DNA of 62,905 nt from an uncultured Eubacterium sp. Lineage in GTDB: Bacteria > Bacillota > Clostridia > Lachnospirales > Lachnospiraceae. Below the pieces are notes generated by a model. The model saw only the letters and a program-made list of their open reading frames with translations, searched no databases and was not told where the DNA came from. Position numbers and translations under genes: made by a program. This document shows positions 18,425 through 27,316 of the stretch, one piece after another. The stretch lies in contig CAJUTR010000015.1 in assembly GCA_910589665.1 (NCBI GenBank), positions 1 through 62,905 of the forward strand, given 5' to 3'. Positions within the stretch are counted from its first letter, which is position 1, and the number at the start of each line of letters is the position of its first letter.

Positions 18425-19387
18425 TTATTCTTCACTCGACTTCAAAGATAATCCCAGTTCTTTTAATTTAGCCAGCACCTCTTCTAACGATTTGCGTCCT
18501 AAATTACGAACTTTCATCATATCATCCGCTGTCTTATTGGTGAGTTCTTCCACCGTATTGATCCCTGCCCTCTTCAGGCAATTAAAGGAGCGGACGGACA
18601 ACTCAAGCTCATCAATATTGAGTTCAAGCACCTTTACGGTTTCGTCCTCTTCCTTCTCAACAATAATCTCCGCCATCTTCGCTTTTTCTGACAAGTCGAT
18701 AAATGTATTCAAATGTTCACTCATGACTTTTGCCGCCAGACTGACTGCCTCATCCGGCTCCAGCGTCCCATTTGTATATACATCCAGTGTGAGCTTATCA
18801 AAATCCGTGATCTGGCCGACACGTGTATTTTCAACCGAAATATTTACCCGTTCGATCGGAGTAAAAATGGAATCGATCGGAATGACGTCAATCGCCATTT
18901 CTTCCCTCTTGTTCTTTTCCGAACTCACATAGCCACGACCGTTTACAACGGTCATTTCTATGTAGAGTTTACAGTCAACTCCACCGTTCAATGTCGCGAT
19001 GACCTGATCCTTGTTGACAATCTCCAAATCGGGGTCACATTTGATATCTGCTGCTGTAACAATCCCTTCACCGCTTGCATCGATATACATCGTCTTCGTC
19101 TCATTCAGGTCAGTGCTGTCATTTTTGATCGCCAGACTTTTGATATTCATGACGATCTCCGTAACATCTTCTTTTACACCCGGAATGGCACTGAATTCGT
19201 GAACAACGCCGTCAATCTTTATATGGCTGACTGCGGTTCCCGGCAAGGATGAAAGCATTATTCGTCTCAAAGAATTACCCAAAGTAGTTCCGTATCCTCT
19301 TTCAAGTGGTTCTACTACAAAACGACCATATTTTTTATCTTCCGAAATTTCATCAATTTCTATTCTTGGCTTTTCAAATTCAAACAC
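18425..19387 (-). CDS. rpoA: DNA-directed RNA polymerase subunit alpha
   Basis: This 320-aa subunit nucleates RNA polymerase assembly and contacts UP elements. The N-terminal dimerisation domain (GYGTTLGNSLRRIMLSSLPG) and the C-terminal helix-hairpin-helix domain (LSVRSFNCLKRAGINTVEEL) are complete. I start it at GTG 19387, giving VFEFEKPRIEID, with AAGGAGG 8 nt before it; the longer ATG frame begins ahead of that ribosome site. Its place between rpsD and rplQ is standard. Confidence 0.97.
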   Translation of the reverse strand: MFEFEKPRIEIDEISEDKKYGRFVVEPLERGYGTTLGNSLRRIMLSSLPGTAVSHIKIDGVVHEFSAIPGVKEDVTEIVMNIKSLAIKNDSTDLNETKTMYIDASGEGIVTAADIKCDPDLEIVNKDQVIATLNGGVDCKLYIEMTVVNGRGYVSSEKNKREEMAIDVIPIDSIFTPIERVNISVENTRVGQITDFDKLTLDVYTNGTLEPDEAVSLAAKVMSEHLNTFIDLSEKAKMAEIIVEKEEDETVKVLELNIDELELSVRSFNCLKRAGINTVEELTNKTADDMMKVRNLGRKSLEEVLAKLKELGLSLKSSEE

Positions 19388-19416
19388 TCTAGAACCCTCC
19401 TTTTGGGCTACCATGA

Positions 19417-20010
19417 TTACTTGGAGTACAACTCGACGATCAGCACTTCATTCACTGGCACATCAATCTCCGCTCTCGTCGGGATCTGTGTTACCGTTCC
19501 CTTGAGTGATTCATGATCTGCCTCTAACCATGCCGGAACCATGCGCGAACCAGTCACCTCCAAGATGTCCTTATAGCGCTGTGCCCCTTTGAATTTTTCC
19601 TTGATTTCGACCACATCACCAGCTTTTAACTGATAAGATGGGATATTGACAGCCTTTCCGTTTACAAGCACATGCTTGTGGTCAACGATCTGTCTAGCCT
19701 CTTTTCTCGTCCTGCCATATCCGAGACGGAACATGACATTGTCAAGTCTCAGTTCAAGAAGGATCATCAGGTTTTCACCTGTCGTACCATATTTCAATTT
19801 CTGAGCCTTCGTAAAGTAATTACGGAAAGGCTTCTCAAGTACACCGTATATAAACTTCGCTTTCTGCTTTTCTTTCAACTGCATGCCGTACTCGCTCAGT
19901 TTTCTTCCCGTTCTCGCATTTCTCTTCGATTTTTTATCAATCCCGAGATAAACCGGATCCAAATCAAGCGACCTACATCTTTTCAAAACAGGCGTCATAT
20001 CTCTAGCCAT
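19417..20010 (-). CDS. rpsD: 30S ribosomal protein S4
   Basis: This 197-aa primary 16S rRNA-binding protein also autoregulates the alpha operon in many bacteria. It contains the S4 RNA-binding domain (LDNVMFRLGYGRTRKEARQIVDHKHVLVNG, abbreviated here to its core around residues 90-150). The N-terminus lacks the CxxC zinc ligands found in some S4 paralogues. It lies 30 nt upstream of rpoA. Confidence 0.97.
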   Translation of the reverse strand: MARDMTPVLKRCRSLDLDPVYLGIDKKSKRNARTGRKLSEYGMQLKEKQKAKFIYGVLEKPFRNYFTKAQKLKYGTTGENLMILLELRLDNVMFRLGYGRTRKEARQIVDHKHVLVNGKAVNIPSYQLKAGDVVEIKEKFKGAQRYKDILEVTGSRMVPAWLEADHESLKGTVTQIPTRAEIDVPVNEVLIVELYSK

Positions 20011-20029
20011 TATAATACCTCCTAATCAA

Positions 20030-20425
20030 TTAAACTCTTCTACGTTTCGGTGGTCTGCAGCCATTGTGTGGAACAGGTGTAACGTCCTGGATACTCGTTA
20101 CCTCGATCCCGCATGCCTGAATGGCACGAATAGCAGCTTCCCTGCCTGATCCCGGTCCCTTTACCATTACCTCTACCGACCTCAAACCGTGCGGCAATGC
20201 AGCTTTCGCAGCCGTCTCCGCTGCCATCTGCGCAGCATACGGCGTGGATTTCCTCGAACCCCTGAATCCAAGTCCGCCTGCACTTGCCCATGATATTGCA
20301 TTTCCCTGCATATCGGTCAGTGTTACGATTGTATTATTAAAAGATGACTGAATGTGCGCTTGTCCTCGGTCAATATTTTTCTTGACACGCTTTTTTGTCA
20401 CTTTTTTTGCAACTTTCTTAGCCAT
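20030..20425 (-). CDS. rpsK: 30S ribosomal protein S11
   Basis: This 131-aa platform protein of the small subunit has the signature blocks HIQSSFNNTIVTLTD and the C-terminal DVTPVPHNGCRPPKRRRV. The start is the ATG at 20425, 8 nt after AGGAGG; an in-frame TTG two codons earlier is too close to that site. The N-terminal dozen residues are Lys- and Val-rich, as in other clostridial S11. Confidence 0.97.
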   Translation of the reverse strand: MAKKVAKKVTKKRVKKNIDRGQAHIQSSFNNTIVTLTDMQGNAISWASAGGLGFRGSRKSTPYAAQMAAETAAKAALPHGLRSVEVMVKGPGSGREAAIRAIQACGIEVTSIQDVTPVPHNGCRPPKRRRV

Positions 20426-20474
20426 TGACAAAACCTCCTAAATTATTTCCTTAATTTGAAACTCCACAGAATTC

Positions 20475-20843
20475 CTATTTCTTCTTATTTGCTACGGTAC
20501 GTTTCGGACCTTTTCTCGTTCTGGCATTTGTTTTCGTCTTCTGCCCGCGAACCGGAAGTCCTTTTCTATGACGAATCCCCCTGTAGCATCCGATTTCCTG
20601 CAGTCTTTTGATATTTAAGGCAACTTCCCTGCGGAGATCACCCTCTACCACCTGTGTTCTGTCAATAACGTCACGGATTTTCGCAACATCATCGTCGGTC
20701 AAATCCTTACAACGAATGTCAGGATCTACGTTCGCCTCGCTCAAGATACGTCTTGAACTGGCAACGCCGATTCCGTAAATATAAGTAAGACCTATCTCTA
20801 CACGTTTTTCTCTTGGTAAATCTACACCACTGATACGAGCCAT
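20475..20843 (-). CDS. rpsM: 30S ribosomal protein S13
   Basis: This 122-aa head protein of the small subunit contacts the P-site tRNA and forms intersubunit bridges. It has the N-terminal MARISGVDLPREKRVEIGLTYIYGIG block and the basic C-terminal tail with GLPVRGQKTKTNARTRKG. A 362-nt structured gap separates it from rpmJ, unlike the usual tight spacing. Confidence 0.97.
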   Translation of the reverse strand: MARISGVDLPREKRVEIGLTYIYGIGVASSRRILSEANVDPDIRCKDLTDDDVAKIRDVIDRTQVVEGDLRREVALNIKRLQEIGCYRGIRHRKGLPVRGQKTKTNARTRKGPKRTVANKKK

Positions 20844-21205
20844 GTGTACTTTACACCTCCATTAGAATTATAAAATAAATAGTTTCGGGGAAGGAGCATA
20901 GCTTCCCGTTCGGAATGCTTACGCTCGGAATCCGTAATGGGATTTCGACGAAGCACTCGTTAGCCGCTTTAAATCATGACTGAAACGCAGCCATCGTTTC
21001 AGACACCGCAGATCAGAACCATCAACATTTTCTGCACTATACTTCTAATATAGAAGAAACTGTCCCATGGAGAACACCGCGCTGCCACCGCCATGATATC
21101 ACAACTTCCCATAATGACGGAATGAGAAGTCTGTAACACAGAAAGCAAGACTTATATAAGCACGAAAAGAACCTAAAGTTTCCTCTAGGTCTCTCTGATA
21201 TATTC
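20844..21205 (-). other. Structured gap between rpmJ and rpsM
   Basis: No gene is seen. On the minus strand the stretch starts with a GAAA-tetraloop hairpin (21171-21190) followed by TTCTTTT. Further on are a perfect dyad CTGAAACG/CGTTTCAG (near 20983-21005) and several short dyads. It could act as an attenuator or as an r-protein (for example S4) autoregulatory target, but I cannot match it to a named leader. Confidence 0.5.
21163..21190 (-). terminator. Terminator or attenuator hairpin after rpmJ
   Basis: ACCTAGAG-GAAA-CTTTAGGT forms an 8-bp stem (21183-21190 with 21171-21178, one G-U pair) capped by a GNRA tetraloop. It is followed on the minus strand by TTCTTTT, 16 nt past the rpmJ stop. 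Confidence 0.6.
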
Positions 21206-21319
21206 TCAGCCCTGTCTTTGCTTGTGTTTCGGGTTTTCGCAGATCACTCTGATACGACCCTTTCTTTTAATGATTTTGCATTTTTCGCAAATTGGTTTTA
21301 CTGATGATCTGACTTTCAC
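21206..21319 (-). CDS. rpmJ: 50S ribosomal protein L36
   Basis: This is a 37-aa zinc-ribbon ribosomal protein. It contains CEKC (11-14), Cys27 and His32 as zinc ligands, so it is the Zn-containing form. The start codon is GTG (21319), preceded by GGAGG. It is the first gene of the second ribosomal transcript (rpmJ-rpsM-rpsK-rpsD-rpoA-rplQ), driven by the promoter at 21424-21452. In related genomes infA comes directly before it. Confidence 0.97.
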   Translation of the reverse strand: MKVRSSVKPICEKCKIIKRKGRIRVICENPKHKQRQG

Positions 21320-21423
21320 AGTAATAACCTCCTTTCACATGATCGACATGTTATCTTCGAACCCGCTAAAAAAGGCACGTTGCTTCTCTACTTCGGCCTT
21401 GTTTTTGCAAAAGTCCATTTACG

Positions 21424-21452
21424 AGTATACCACAAACAGGGGGAGAATGCAA
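21424..21452 (-). promoter_or_regulatory. Promoter of the rpmJ-rpsM-rpsK-rpsD-rpoA-rplQ operon
   Basis: On the minus strand, TTGCAT (21447-21452) and TATACT (21424-21429) are 17 nt apart. The upstream context AAAAAAGTTC resembles that of the S10 operon promoter at 36724-36752, which has the same TTGCAT box. Confidence 0.75.
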
Positions 21453-21496
21453 GAACTTTTTTCCAGTTTTGGTGAGAAATTGTGGATCAGATTTTT

Positions 21497-22693
21497 TCAT
21501 ATCACCGTAATCTTCTTCCTCTTCGCCGCCTTCATCTTCCTCACAAACTTCCCGCTTTTCACCACCGCGCACCCCCACTTTTTCTTCGTAAACGTCCGGC
21601 GGATCCAACTAGATCTCACTTTCGCTTTCGTCGTCTTTAGCGTCTGAAAATCCTCCAATTTCGTAAGCATGGATATATCGATCTTTTTCTCCTTCGTAAA
21701 ATAATAAAACGTCTGGATCTGATTCTTTTTTGGAAATATCACCTTACAATTCTGCCCCTTTTCCGGCAGATAATAATAATAACACGAATACGACTGGTAA
21801 TACCCATTGTCCTCATAATCGTCACTTTCGCGATATACCACGCTGCCATACCTCTGCCCGTTCTTCCCTTCACCGGAATAAAGCTTCAACGTTTTCAATT
21901 TCTGATTGCCCCGCAGATCCAGCCTCCCCGGCAGAATATGTCCGAGTTCCAGTTCTTTCAATTTCTTATTTTTCGACAAACTCACTGACGACAAACGGCG
22001 GTTACTGCCGTCCGGCAGGATCACCCGGAGCACCTGCAGGTCCGGCATTTCCTCCATATTGAGTTGATCCGTGAAAATATTCTGCAGATGGATATAGGTC
22101 ATTTGCGAGACAGGAAAAGACTGGCGGATATTGTCATAGTTTTTCTGGCCAAATTTTGAAAACGCAGGATCCGTACATCCCACCCATATCTTTTTCAGTT
22201 TAGCGTTACTTTGAAACGACCCGGAGAGCATTTCATATTTGATCGCTCTGACTTCCTCTAAATTAAAGAAATATTCAATCCCTGTTACATCGAGAATCTT
22301 TTCCGGAACAGTGTCATTCCAGATATCTTCCCGATAATCATAGCGTAATTCCAATGTAAATTTGTCTTTCGATAAAACCTCATTTCCCTCTGCCCCCTGA
22401 TACTTCATATCCAAATACCAGCCTTTTGTCAGTCCGCTACCGTTGCAAAATTCCACATAATATATTTTCTCCCGTTCTTGCGCTGTTAAAATACCATCCT
22501 TGTTTGTATCGACATATCTTGCCAGCTGCATCCGAAACCGTTCATCTGGAAAATGTGCGGCGTCCAATAGCACATCCTGCATATACTCCGGTTTGACTTC
22601 CGCCTGAACACATCCGCCCTTTCCTGGGATAAGCAGAACTATGGTGAAACAGTAGAAAATGATCCCCAATATTTTCAATGTAAGCTTTCTCAT
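21497..22693 (-). CDS. Secreted protein with EF-hand and degenerate leucine-rich region
   Basis: This 398-aa protein has an N-terminal signal peptide (hydrophobic core about residues 6-24, then GGCVQAEV). After it comes an EF-hand or dockerin-like Ca2+ loop, DTNKDGILTAQE, near residue 63. The middle (about 130-275) has irregular leucine-rich strands of the type LKTLKLYSG and LDLRGNQKLKTL. The C-terminal 40 residues are very basic. I start it at the second ATG, 6 nt after GGAGG. It is transcribed from its own promoter at 22746-22774. The function is unknown; such proteins are common on the surface of gut clostridia. Confidence 0.65.
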   Translation of the reverse strand: MRKLTLKILGIIFYCFTIVLLIPGKGGCVQAEVKPEYMQDVLLDAAHFPDERFRMQLARYVDTNKDGILTAQEREKIYYVEFCNGSGLTKGWYLDMKYQGAEGNEVLSKDKFTLELRYDYREDIWNDTVPEKILDVTGIEYFFNLEEVRAIKYEMLSGSFQSNAKLKKIWVGCTDPAFSKFGQKNYDNIRQSFPVSQMTYIHLQNIFTDQLNMEEMPDLQVLRVILPDGSNRRLSSVSLSKNKKLKELELGHILPGRLDLRGNQKLKTLKLYSGEGKNGQRYGSVVYRESDDYEDNGYYQSYSCYYYYLPEKGQNCKVIFPKKNQIQTFYYFTKEKKIDISMLTKLEDFQTLKTTKAKVRSSWIRRTFTKKKWGCAVVKSGKFVRKMKAAKRKKITVI

Positions 22694-22745
22694 ACCCATC
22701 CTCCCTTTCCAGCCTGTAGCATAAGTGGACTTTGATTATGTTTTC

Positions 22746-22774
22746 ATTATATCTCACACTATCGGAGTAGTCAA
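22746..22774 (-). promoter_or_regulatory. Promoter of the secreted EF-hand protein gene
   Basis: On the minus strand, TTGACT (22769-22774) and TATAAT (22746-22751) are 17 nt apart, about 50 nt before the start codon. Confidence 0.8.
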
Positions 22775-22837
22775 TAGGTAACGCTCTTTTTCCTGTACTA
22801 ATCCATCCAAAGCTTGACCTTCCGTTCATATAAAATA

Positions 22838-23488
22838 TCATACTTTTATTTGGCAATATTGCCTCCACTCTTTCTTTATCCCCTCGATGGCATCATTTTT
22901 CGCTTTCGTATTTGATTTCAAATCCTTCGCATTGCTCTTTTTGATGCCTTTTTCCGCACAATCAACCCCTTTTTCCAGCCATTTTCTAACCTGCTCTGCC
23001 ATTGTTTTGGGAACCTTACAGTTCTTAGTAAGAAATCCCCTCTGCTTTTTCCGTAATTCCTTTAACTGGACATTCGATAATTTCTTATTTTCGCTAATCT
23101 CCACTTCACTTACTTCTGCTTTTTTCTGCACCGCTCTCCGCTTTACCTGAATACCAGCTTCCCTATACAACTCAATTGCCGTATCAAATCCCGTGTCATT
23201 GCTTACAATGGTAAAGGATTCCTCCTCATTTTCTTTCGCCAGCACCGCAACCATCGCTACGATCTGAAAATCCAGGGCATTCACTTTTCCACACTGACAC
23301 TTTCTCAGGACGATATGCTCCGAAAAGTGATCGAACAGAAGAGCAACTTCATCATAATTGAGTTTTGGCGAATGGTTCGTATACATTATCATAATCTCGT
23401 CTTTTGCATTTGTAATCCCTTCCTCTTCCGTTATCAGCGCCTCCAACCACGTATTTCCCACATTCTCCGTATCGATTAAGTATATCAT
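22838..23488 (-). CDS. PIN/NYN-like domain protein (candidate RNA nuclease)
   Basis: This 216-aa protein has an N-terminal PIN-like Rossmann fold (about 1-115) with acidic residues where PIN nucleases bind metal: MIYLIDTENVG (Asp6, Glu8), NALDFQIVAMVA and VSNDTGFDTAI. This resembles the uncharacterised PIN_7 type. The C-terminal 90 residues are highly basic and may bind nucleic acid. I start it at 23488 behind AGGGGG. It lies between infA and rpmJ, which are usually adjacent. The nuclease role is inferred from fold-level similarity, and no antitoxin partner is visible. Confidence 0.65.
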   Translation of the reverse strand: MIYLIDTENVGNTWLEALITEEEGITNAKDEIMIMYTNHSPKLNYDEVALLFDHFSEHIVLRKCQCGKVNALDFQIVAMVAVLAKENEEESFTIVSNDTGFDTAIELYREAGIQVKRRAVQKKAEVSEVEISENKKLSNVQLKELRKKQRGFLTKNCKVPKTMAEQVRKWLEKGVDCAEKGIKKSNAKDLKSNTKAKNDAIEGIKKEWRQYCQIKV

Positions 23489-23547
23489 ATATTTTTCCCC
23501 CTGTTCTATATCCCGGCAGCACACTACATTTTACCATCCCCGCCCAC

Positions 23548-23589
23548 CAAAAAACACAGGCGCCCCAGCTCCCCGCTGCACGCCTGTGT
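23548..23589 (-). terminator. Terminator after infA
   Basis: ACACAGGCG/CGCCTGTGT (23554-23562 and 23581-23589) forms a 9-bp stem followed by TTTTTT on the minus strand, just past the infA stop. It ends the S10-spc transcript. Confidence 0.85.
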
Positions 23590-23612
23590 CCCAGTCTCGT
23601 ACCATTCTGTTA

Positions 23613-23831
23613 TTATTTATCTCGCCAAACGATACGTCCTTTTGTAAGGTCATACGGAGACAGTTCGAGCGTTACCTTGTCGCCCGGCAGGATACGAATG
23701 AAATTCATTCTCAACTTGCCGCTGATGTGGGCCAACACTTTATGTCCGTTTTCCAGTTCTACCTGGAACATGGCGTTTGGCAGCTTCTCAACAACTGTTC
23801 CCTCAATTTCAATAACATCTGCTTTTGACAT
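23613..23831 (-). CDS. infA: Translation initiation factor IF-1
   Basis: This 72-aa OB-fold protein binds the ribosomal A site during initiation. It shows SKADVIEIEGTVVEKLPNAMF and the C-terminal DLTKGRIVWRDK. The start is the ATG at 23831, 8 nt after AGGAG. It ends the spc transcript, with a terminator 24 nt downstream. Confidence 0.97.
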   Translation of the reverse strand: MSKADVIEIEGTVVEKLPNAMFQVELENGHKVLAHISGKLRMNFIRILPGDKVTLELSPYDLTKGRIVWRDK

Positions 23832-23848
23832 ATACAACTCTCCTCTTT

Positions 23849-24601
23849 TTAATAAAGCGATAAAATCTCCGGTTCCCCCTCGGTAATCAGAATCGTGTTT
23901 TCATAATGTGCCGACTTCGAACCGTCCCGCGTCACCACGGTCCAGTCATCCTCTAAGATCCAGATCTTCCAGTCTCCGGCGTTTACCATCGGTTCAATGG
24001 CGAGCGTCATACCCGGCCGGAGCTTCGGGCCCCTTCCCACCGGTTTGTAGTTCGGGATCTGCGGCTCCTCGTGTAACTGGGCGCCGACGCCGTGGCCGAC
24101 GAGGTCCCGGACAACGGAAAATCCGTTCTTTTCCACAAACTTCTGGATGGAAGCGGATATGTCGTGCAGATGGTTTCCGGCATAGGCGTTCTTGATGCCC
24201 TCGTAGAAACTCAGCCGCGTGATCTCGATCAACCGCTTCGCCTCGTCGCTGATCGTCCCCACGCCATACGTTCTGGCGGCGTCGGAATGATAGCCTTCGT
24301 AAATGACGCCGGCATCCAGGCTGACGATGTCGCCTTCCTCTAATTTGCGGGAATCGGTCGGTATCCCGTGAACGACCTCATCATTCACCGAAACACAGAT
24401 CGAAGCCGGATAGCCTTCATAATTCAGAAATGAGGGGATACATCCCGCCTTGCGGATCAGTTCCTCCCCTTTCCGGTCAATGTCAAGTGTCGTAATGCCG
24501 GGCGCGATGATCTCTTCCAGTCTGTCGTGCACGTCAGCCAGTATCTTTCCCGCTTCCCGCATCCGTGAAATCTCACGTTCTGATTTGATTGTTATAGCCA
24601 T
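23849..24601 (-). CDS. map: Methionine aminopeptidase, type I
   Basis: This 250-aa metallopeptidase removes the initiator Met from nascent proteins. The five metal ligands lie in DAGVIYEGYHSDAARTYGVG (two Asp), VGHGVGAQLHEEP (His), AIEPMV (Glu) and the C-terminal YENTILITEGEPE (Glu). It lacks the N-terminal SEC-C zinc domain of the long type. It follows adk by 10 nt. Confidence 0.97.
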   Translation of the reverse strand: MAITIKSEREISRMREAGKILADVHDRLEEIIAPGITTLDIDRKGEELIRKAGCIPSFLNYEGYPASICVSVNDEVVHGIPTDSRKLEEGDIVSLDAGVIYEGYHSDAARTYGVGTISDEAKRLIEITRLSFYEGIKNAYAGNHLHDISASIQKFVEKNGFSVVRDLVGHGVGAQLHEEPQIPNYKPVGRGPKLRPGMTLAIEPMVNAGDWKIWILEDDWTVVTRDGSKSAHYENTILITEGEPEILSLY

Positions 24602-24611
24602 TGTCAGCCTC

Positions 24612-25256
24612 CTACTTATCCAGAAGCTTCACGATCTCGTCAAATACGACTTCCAAATCCTGTGTACCGTCCACTTCCTGTAAAATGCCCTCTTTTGTGT
24701 AGTAATCGATCAACGGCTGTGTCTGCGTATGATACACTTCCAGACGCTGCTTTACGGTCTCCGGCTTATCGTCGTCACGCAGGATCAGTTCGCCGCCGCA
24801 CGCATCGCACACGCCCTCAGCCTTAGTCGGGTTATATTTAATATGATATGTTCCGCCGCACGAAACGCATGCGCGTCTGCCCGACATCCTGTTAATGATA
24901 CTCTCATCCGGCACTTCCACATTGATGGCGTAATCCATTTTTTCGCCGATCTTCGCCAACGCCCCGGTCAGGGCCTCGGCCTGCGGGATCGTACGCGGAA
25001 AGCCGTCCAGAACATATCCTTTCTTCGCGTCATCCTGAGCCAATCGGTCTACGACAAGGTCAACCACCAGTTCATCCGGAACCAACAGTCCCTGATCCAT
25101 ATATGTCTTGGCCTTCTGTCCGAGCTCGGTGTTCTCTTTGATGTTGGCACGGAAAATATCCCCCGTGGAAATATGGGGAATCCCGTATTTTTCAGAAATC
25201 TTCTTTGCCTGCGTCCCTTTTCCGGCACCAGGCGCGCCTAACATGACAATTTTCAT
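24612..25256 (-). CDS. adk: Adenylate kinase with zinc lid
   Basis: This 214-aa enzyme interconverts ATP, AMP and ADP. It has the P-loop GAPGAGKGT at residues 7-15, the AMP-binding DGFPRT motif and a lid with four cysteines (CVSCGG and CDACGG), the structural-zinc form common in Gram-positives. The start is the ATG at 25256 behind AAAGGAG; the longest frame extends 19 codons further and is not supported. Confidence 0.97.
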   Translation of the reverse strand: MKIVMLGAPGAGKGTQAKKISEKYGIPHISTGDIFRANIKENTELGQKAKTYMDQGLLVPDELVVDLVVDRLAQDDAKKGYVLDGFPRTIPQAEALTGALAKIGEKMDYAINVEVPDESIINRMSGRRACVSCGGTYHIKYNPTKAEGVCDACGGELILRDDDKPETVKQRLEVYHTQTQPLIDYYTKEGILQEVDGTQDLEVVFDEIVKLLDK

Positions 25257-25329
25257 AAGATAATCTCCTTTCACACACGCAAAAACGGCCCGGTGCAGAA
25301 GTTCCATCTGCACCGCCGGCCATTTTTAC

Positions 25330-26664
25330 TTATTCTCCCAAAAATCCTTTGTAATTGCGGACTAACAGCTGGGACTCCAACTGCTTCAACGTCTCGATCA
25401 CGACGCCGACGATAATGATGAGCGACGTACCCGTAAAGGACACGCTCGCGCCAAATACTCCCGCAAAAATGATCGGAAGTACACACACGACTACCATCGC
25501 CACGGCACCGATGAAAATAATGCTGTTCAGCACATTTGTAAGATAATCCGTCGTCGGTTTTCCCGGACGGATACCCGGAATAAATCCACCCTGCTTTTTC
25601 ATGTTATTTGCAATCTCAAGCGGATTGAACGTAACCGAAGTATAGAAATACGCAAAGAAGATCACAAGTCCAATGTATACGAGCAATCCCAACGTATATT
25701 TAAATTCGCCCCAGGACGAAATGTTGCACCATTTGCTCTGGTCACAAATCTTGATCAGCTTCTGCACCAGGGACGCACCGTCACCCGACGCTGGCTGTAA
25801 TCCGGCAAATCCAGCGATCACAACCGGAAGCTGCAGCATGGAACTGGCAAAGATCACAGGAATGACGCCGGCCGTATTGACCTTGAGCGGAATATGGCTT
25901 GACTGTCCGCCAAACATTTTCCTTCCCTGCATTTTCTTTGCGTACTGAACCGGGATCTTCCTCTCCGCATCCTGAAGCCATACGATAAATACAAACATCG
26001 CGATGATAATAGCAAGGATGATCGCCGCCGCAAGCACCGCATTGGTGATATTTCCTGCGCCGCCCACAAACTGGTTGTAAAGGGCGATCAGGTCACTTGG
26101 GATACGGGCCACAATGTTGATCAAAAGGATGACGGAAATACCGTTACCGATTCCCTTTTCCGTGATCTGCTCACCGAGCCACATCAGGAACGCGGAGCCG
26201 GCCGTCAGCGCTACGACCGCAACGATGAGCGGTGTATAACCTGCTTCGGTAAAGAAGTTCTGGTTACGGAAGCCGATGATGATCGCTACGCCTTCAATGA
26301 TCGCCAGCACGATCGACAAATATCTCGTGTACTCATTGAGTTTCTTTCTGCCATCCTCGCCGTCTTTCTGCATTTCCTCAAGCTTCGGAATCGCAATCGT
26401 AAGCAGCTGGATAATAATGGATGACGTAATGTAAGGCGTGATGTTCAACGCGAAAATTGACATTCTCGTAAAGGAACCACCGGTCATGACATCCAAAAAG
26501 CCAAGTGCCTGATTGTTATTCAGAAATTCCTGGATAACATTCGTATTGACACCCGGGATCGGAATATTACATCCGATGCGGACAACAATGAGTCCCATAA
26601 ATACAAACAACAATTTGTTACGGATCTCTTTTGTCTTAAACGCATTTCTTATCGTTTCAAGCAT
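25330..26664 (-). CDS. secY: Protein translocase subunit SecY
   Basis: This 444-aa channel subunit of the Sec translocon has ten hydrophobic helices. N-terminal IPIPGVNT, the loop GLGNGISVILLINI-type segment near 170, and the cytoplasmic C5 loop VTFNPLEIANNMKKQGGFIPGIRPGK (cited by its core around residue 350) are all typical. Its ATG overlaps the rplO stop as TAATG, so the two are translationally coupled. Confidence 0.97.
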   Translation of the reverse strand: MLETIRNAFKTKEIRNKLLFVFMGLIVVRIGCNIPIPGVNTNVIQEFLNNNQALGFLDVMTGGSFTRMSIFALNITPYITSSIIIQLLTIAIPKLEEMQKDGEDGRKKLNEYTRYLSIVLAIIEGVAIIIGFRNQNFFTEAGYTPLIVAVVALTAGSAFLMWLGEQITEKGIGNGISVILLINIVARIPSDLIALYNQFVGGAGNITNAVLAAAIILAIIIAMFVFIVWLQDAERKIPVQYAKKMQGRKMFGGQSSHIPLKVNTAGVIPVIFASSMLQLPVVIAGFAGLQPASGDGASLVQKLIKICDQSKWCNISSWGEFKYTLGLLVYIGLVIFFAYFYTSVTFNPLEIANNMKKQGGFIPGIRPGKPTTDYLTNVLNSIIFIGAVAMVVVCVLPIIFAGVFGASVSFTGTSLIIIVGVVIETLKQLESQLLVRNYKGFLGE

Positions 26665-27104
26665 TAGATCACCTCAGCTTTTCCACCAACCGCCTGAATT
26701 TTTTCTTCTGCACTCTTACTAAAGGCATTTACTTTCACATCAAGCTTTTTGGTTAATTCTCCGTTTCCAAGAATTTTTACTCCATCCTTTGGATTTTTGA
26801 TAATTCCCTTGTCCATCAGGGTCTCTACTGTTACTTCCGCGCCATCCTCAAATACGTTGAGGCGGTCAAGCCCGATCGCAACAATTTCCTTACTATTTAT
26901 ATTTGTAAAACCTCTCTTCGGCAGTCTCCTGTATAATGGCAGCTGACCACCTTCGAAACCAGGACGCGGTGCACCGGAACGAGCCTTCTGTCCCTTGTGA
27001 CCTTTGCCTGCCGTTTTACCATTTCCTGAACCATGTCCACGGCCGCGTCTGAACGCATTGCTGTGTTTGGAACCGGCTGCAGGCTTTAACTCTGATAAAT
27101 TCAT
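26664..27104 (-). CDS. rplO: 50S ribosomal protein L15
   Basis: This 146-aa late assembly protein of the large subunit has the Gly/Lys-rich N-terminal region RGRGHGSGNGKTAGKGHKG and the C-terminal KVNAFSKSAEEKIQAVGGKAEVI. The stop overlaps the secY start. Confidence 0.97.
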   Translation of the reverse strand: MNLSELKPAAGSKHSNAFRRGRGHGSGNGKTAGKGHKGQKARSGAPRPGFEGGQLPLYRRLPKRGFTNINSKEIVAIGLDRLNVFEDGAEVTVETLMDKGIIKNPKDGVKILGNGELTKKLDVKVNAFSKSAEEKIQAVGGKAEVI

Positions 27105-27120
27105 GGTTTGGCACCTCCTA

Positions 27121-27303
27121 TTAGATTTCTTCTACCTTTACTAAGTGTCTCACTTGCTGGATCATTCCCCGTACGGCACCGTTGTCAGGCATCTCTACTG
27201 TTTTGTTCAGTTTCCTCAGTCCCAGAGCCTCGACCGTTTTGCGATGCTTTGGAATGGCACCAATCGTAGACTTCACTAACGTAATTTTTAATTTATTCGC
27301 CAT
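27121..27303 (-). CDS. rpmD: 50S ribosomal protein L30
   Basis: This is a 60-aa ribosomal protein with the conserved KITLVKSTIGAIPKHRKTV and GLRKLNKTVEMPDN blocks. It lies 13 nt after rpsE and 16 nt before rplO. Confidence 0.97.
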   Translation of the reverse strand: MANKLKITLVKSTIGAIPKHRKTVEALGLRKLNKTVEMPDNGAVRGMIQQVRHLVKVEEI

Positions 27304-27316
27304 GATCCGATACCTC

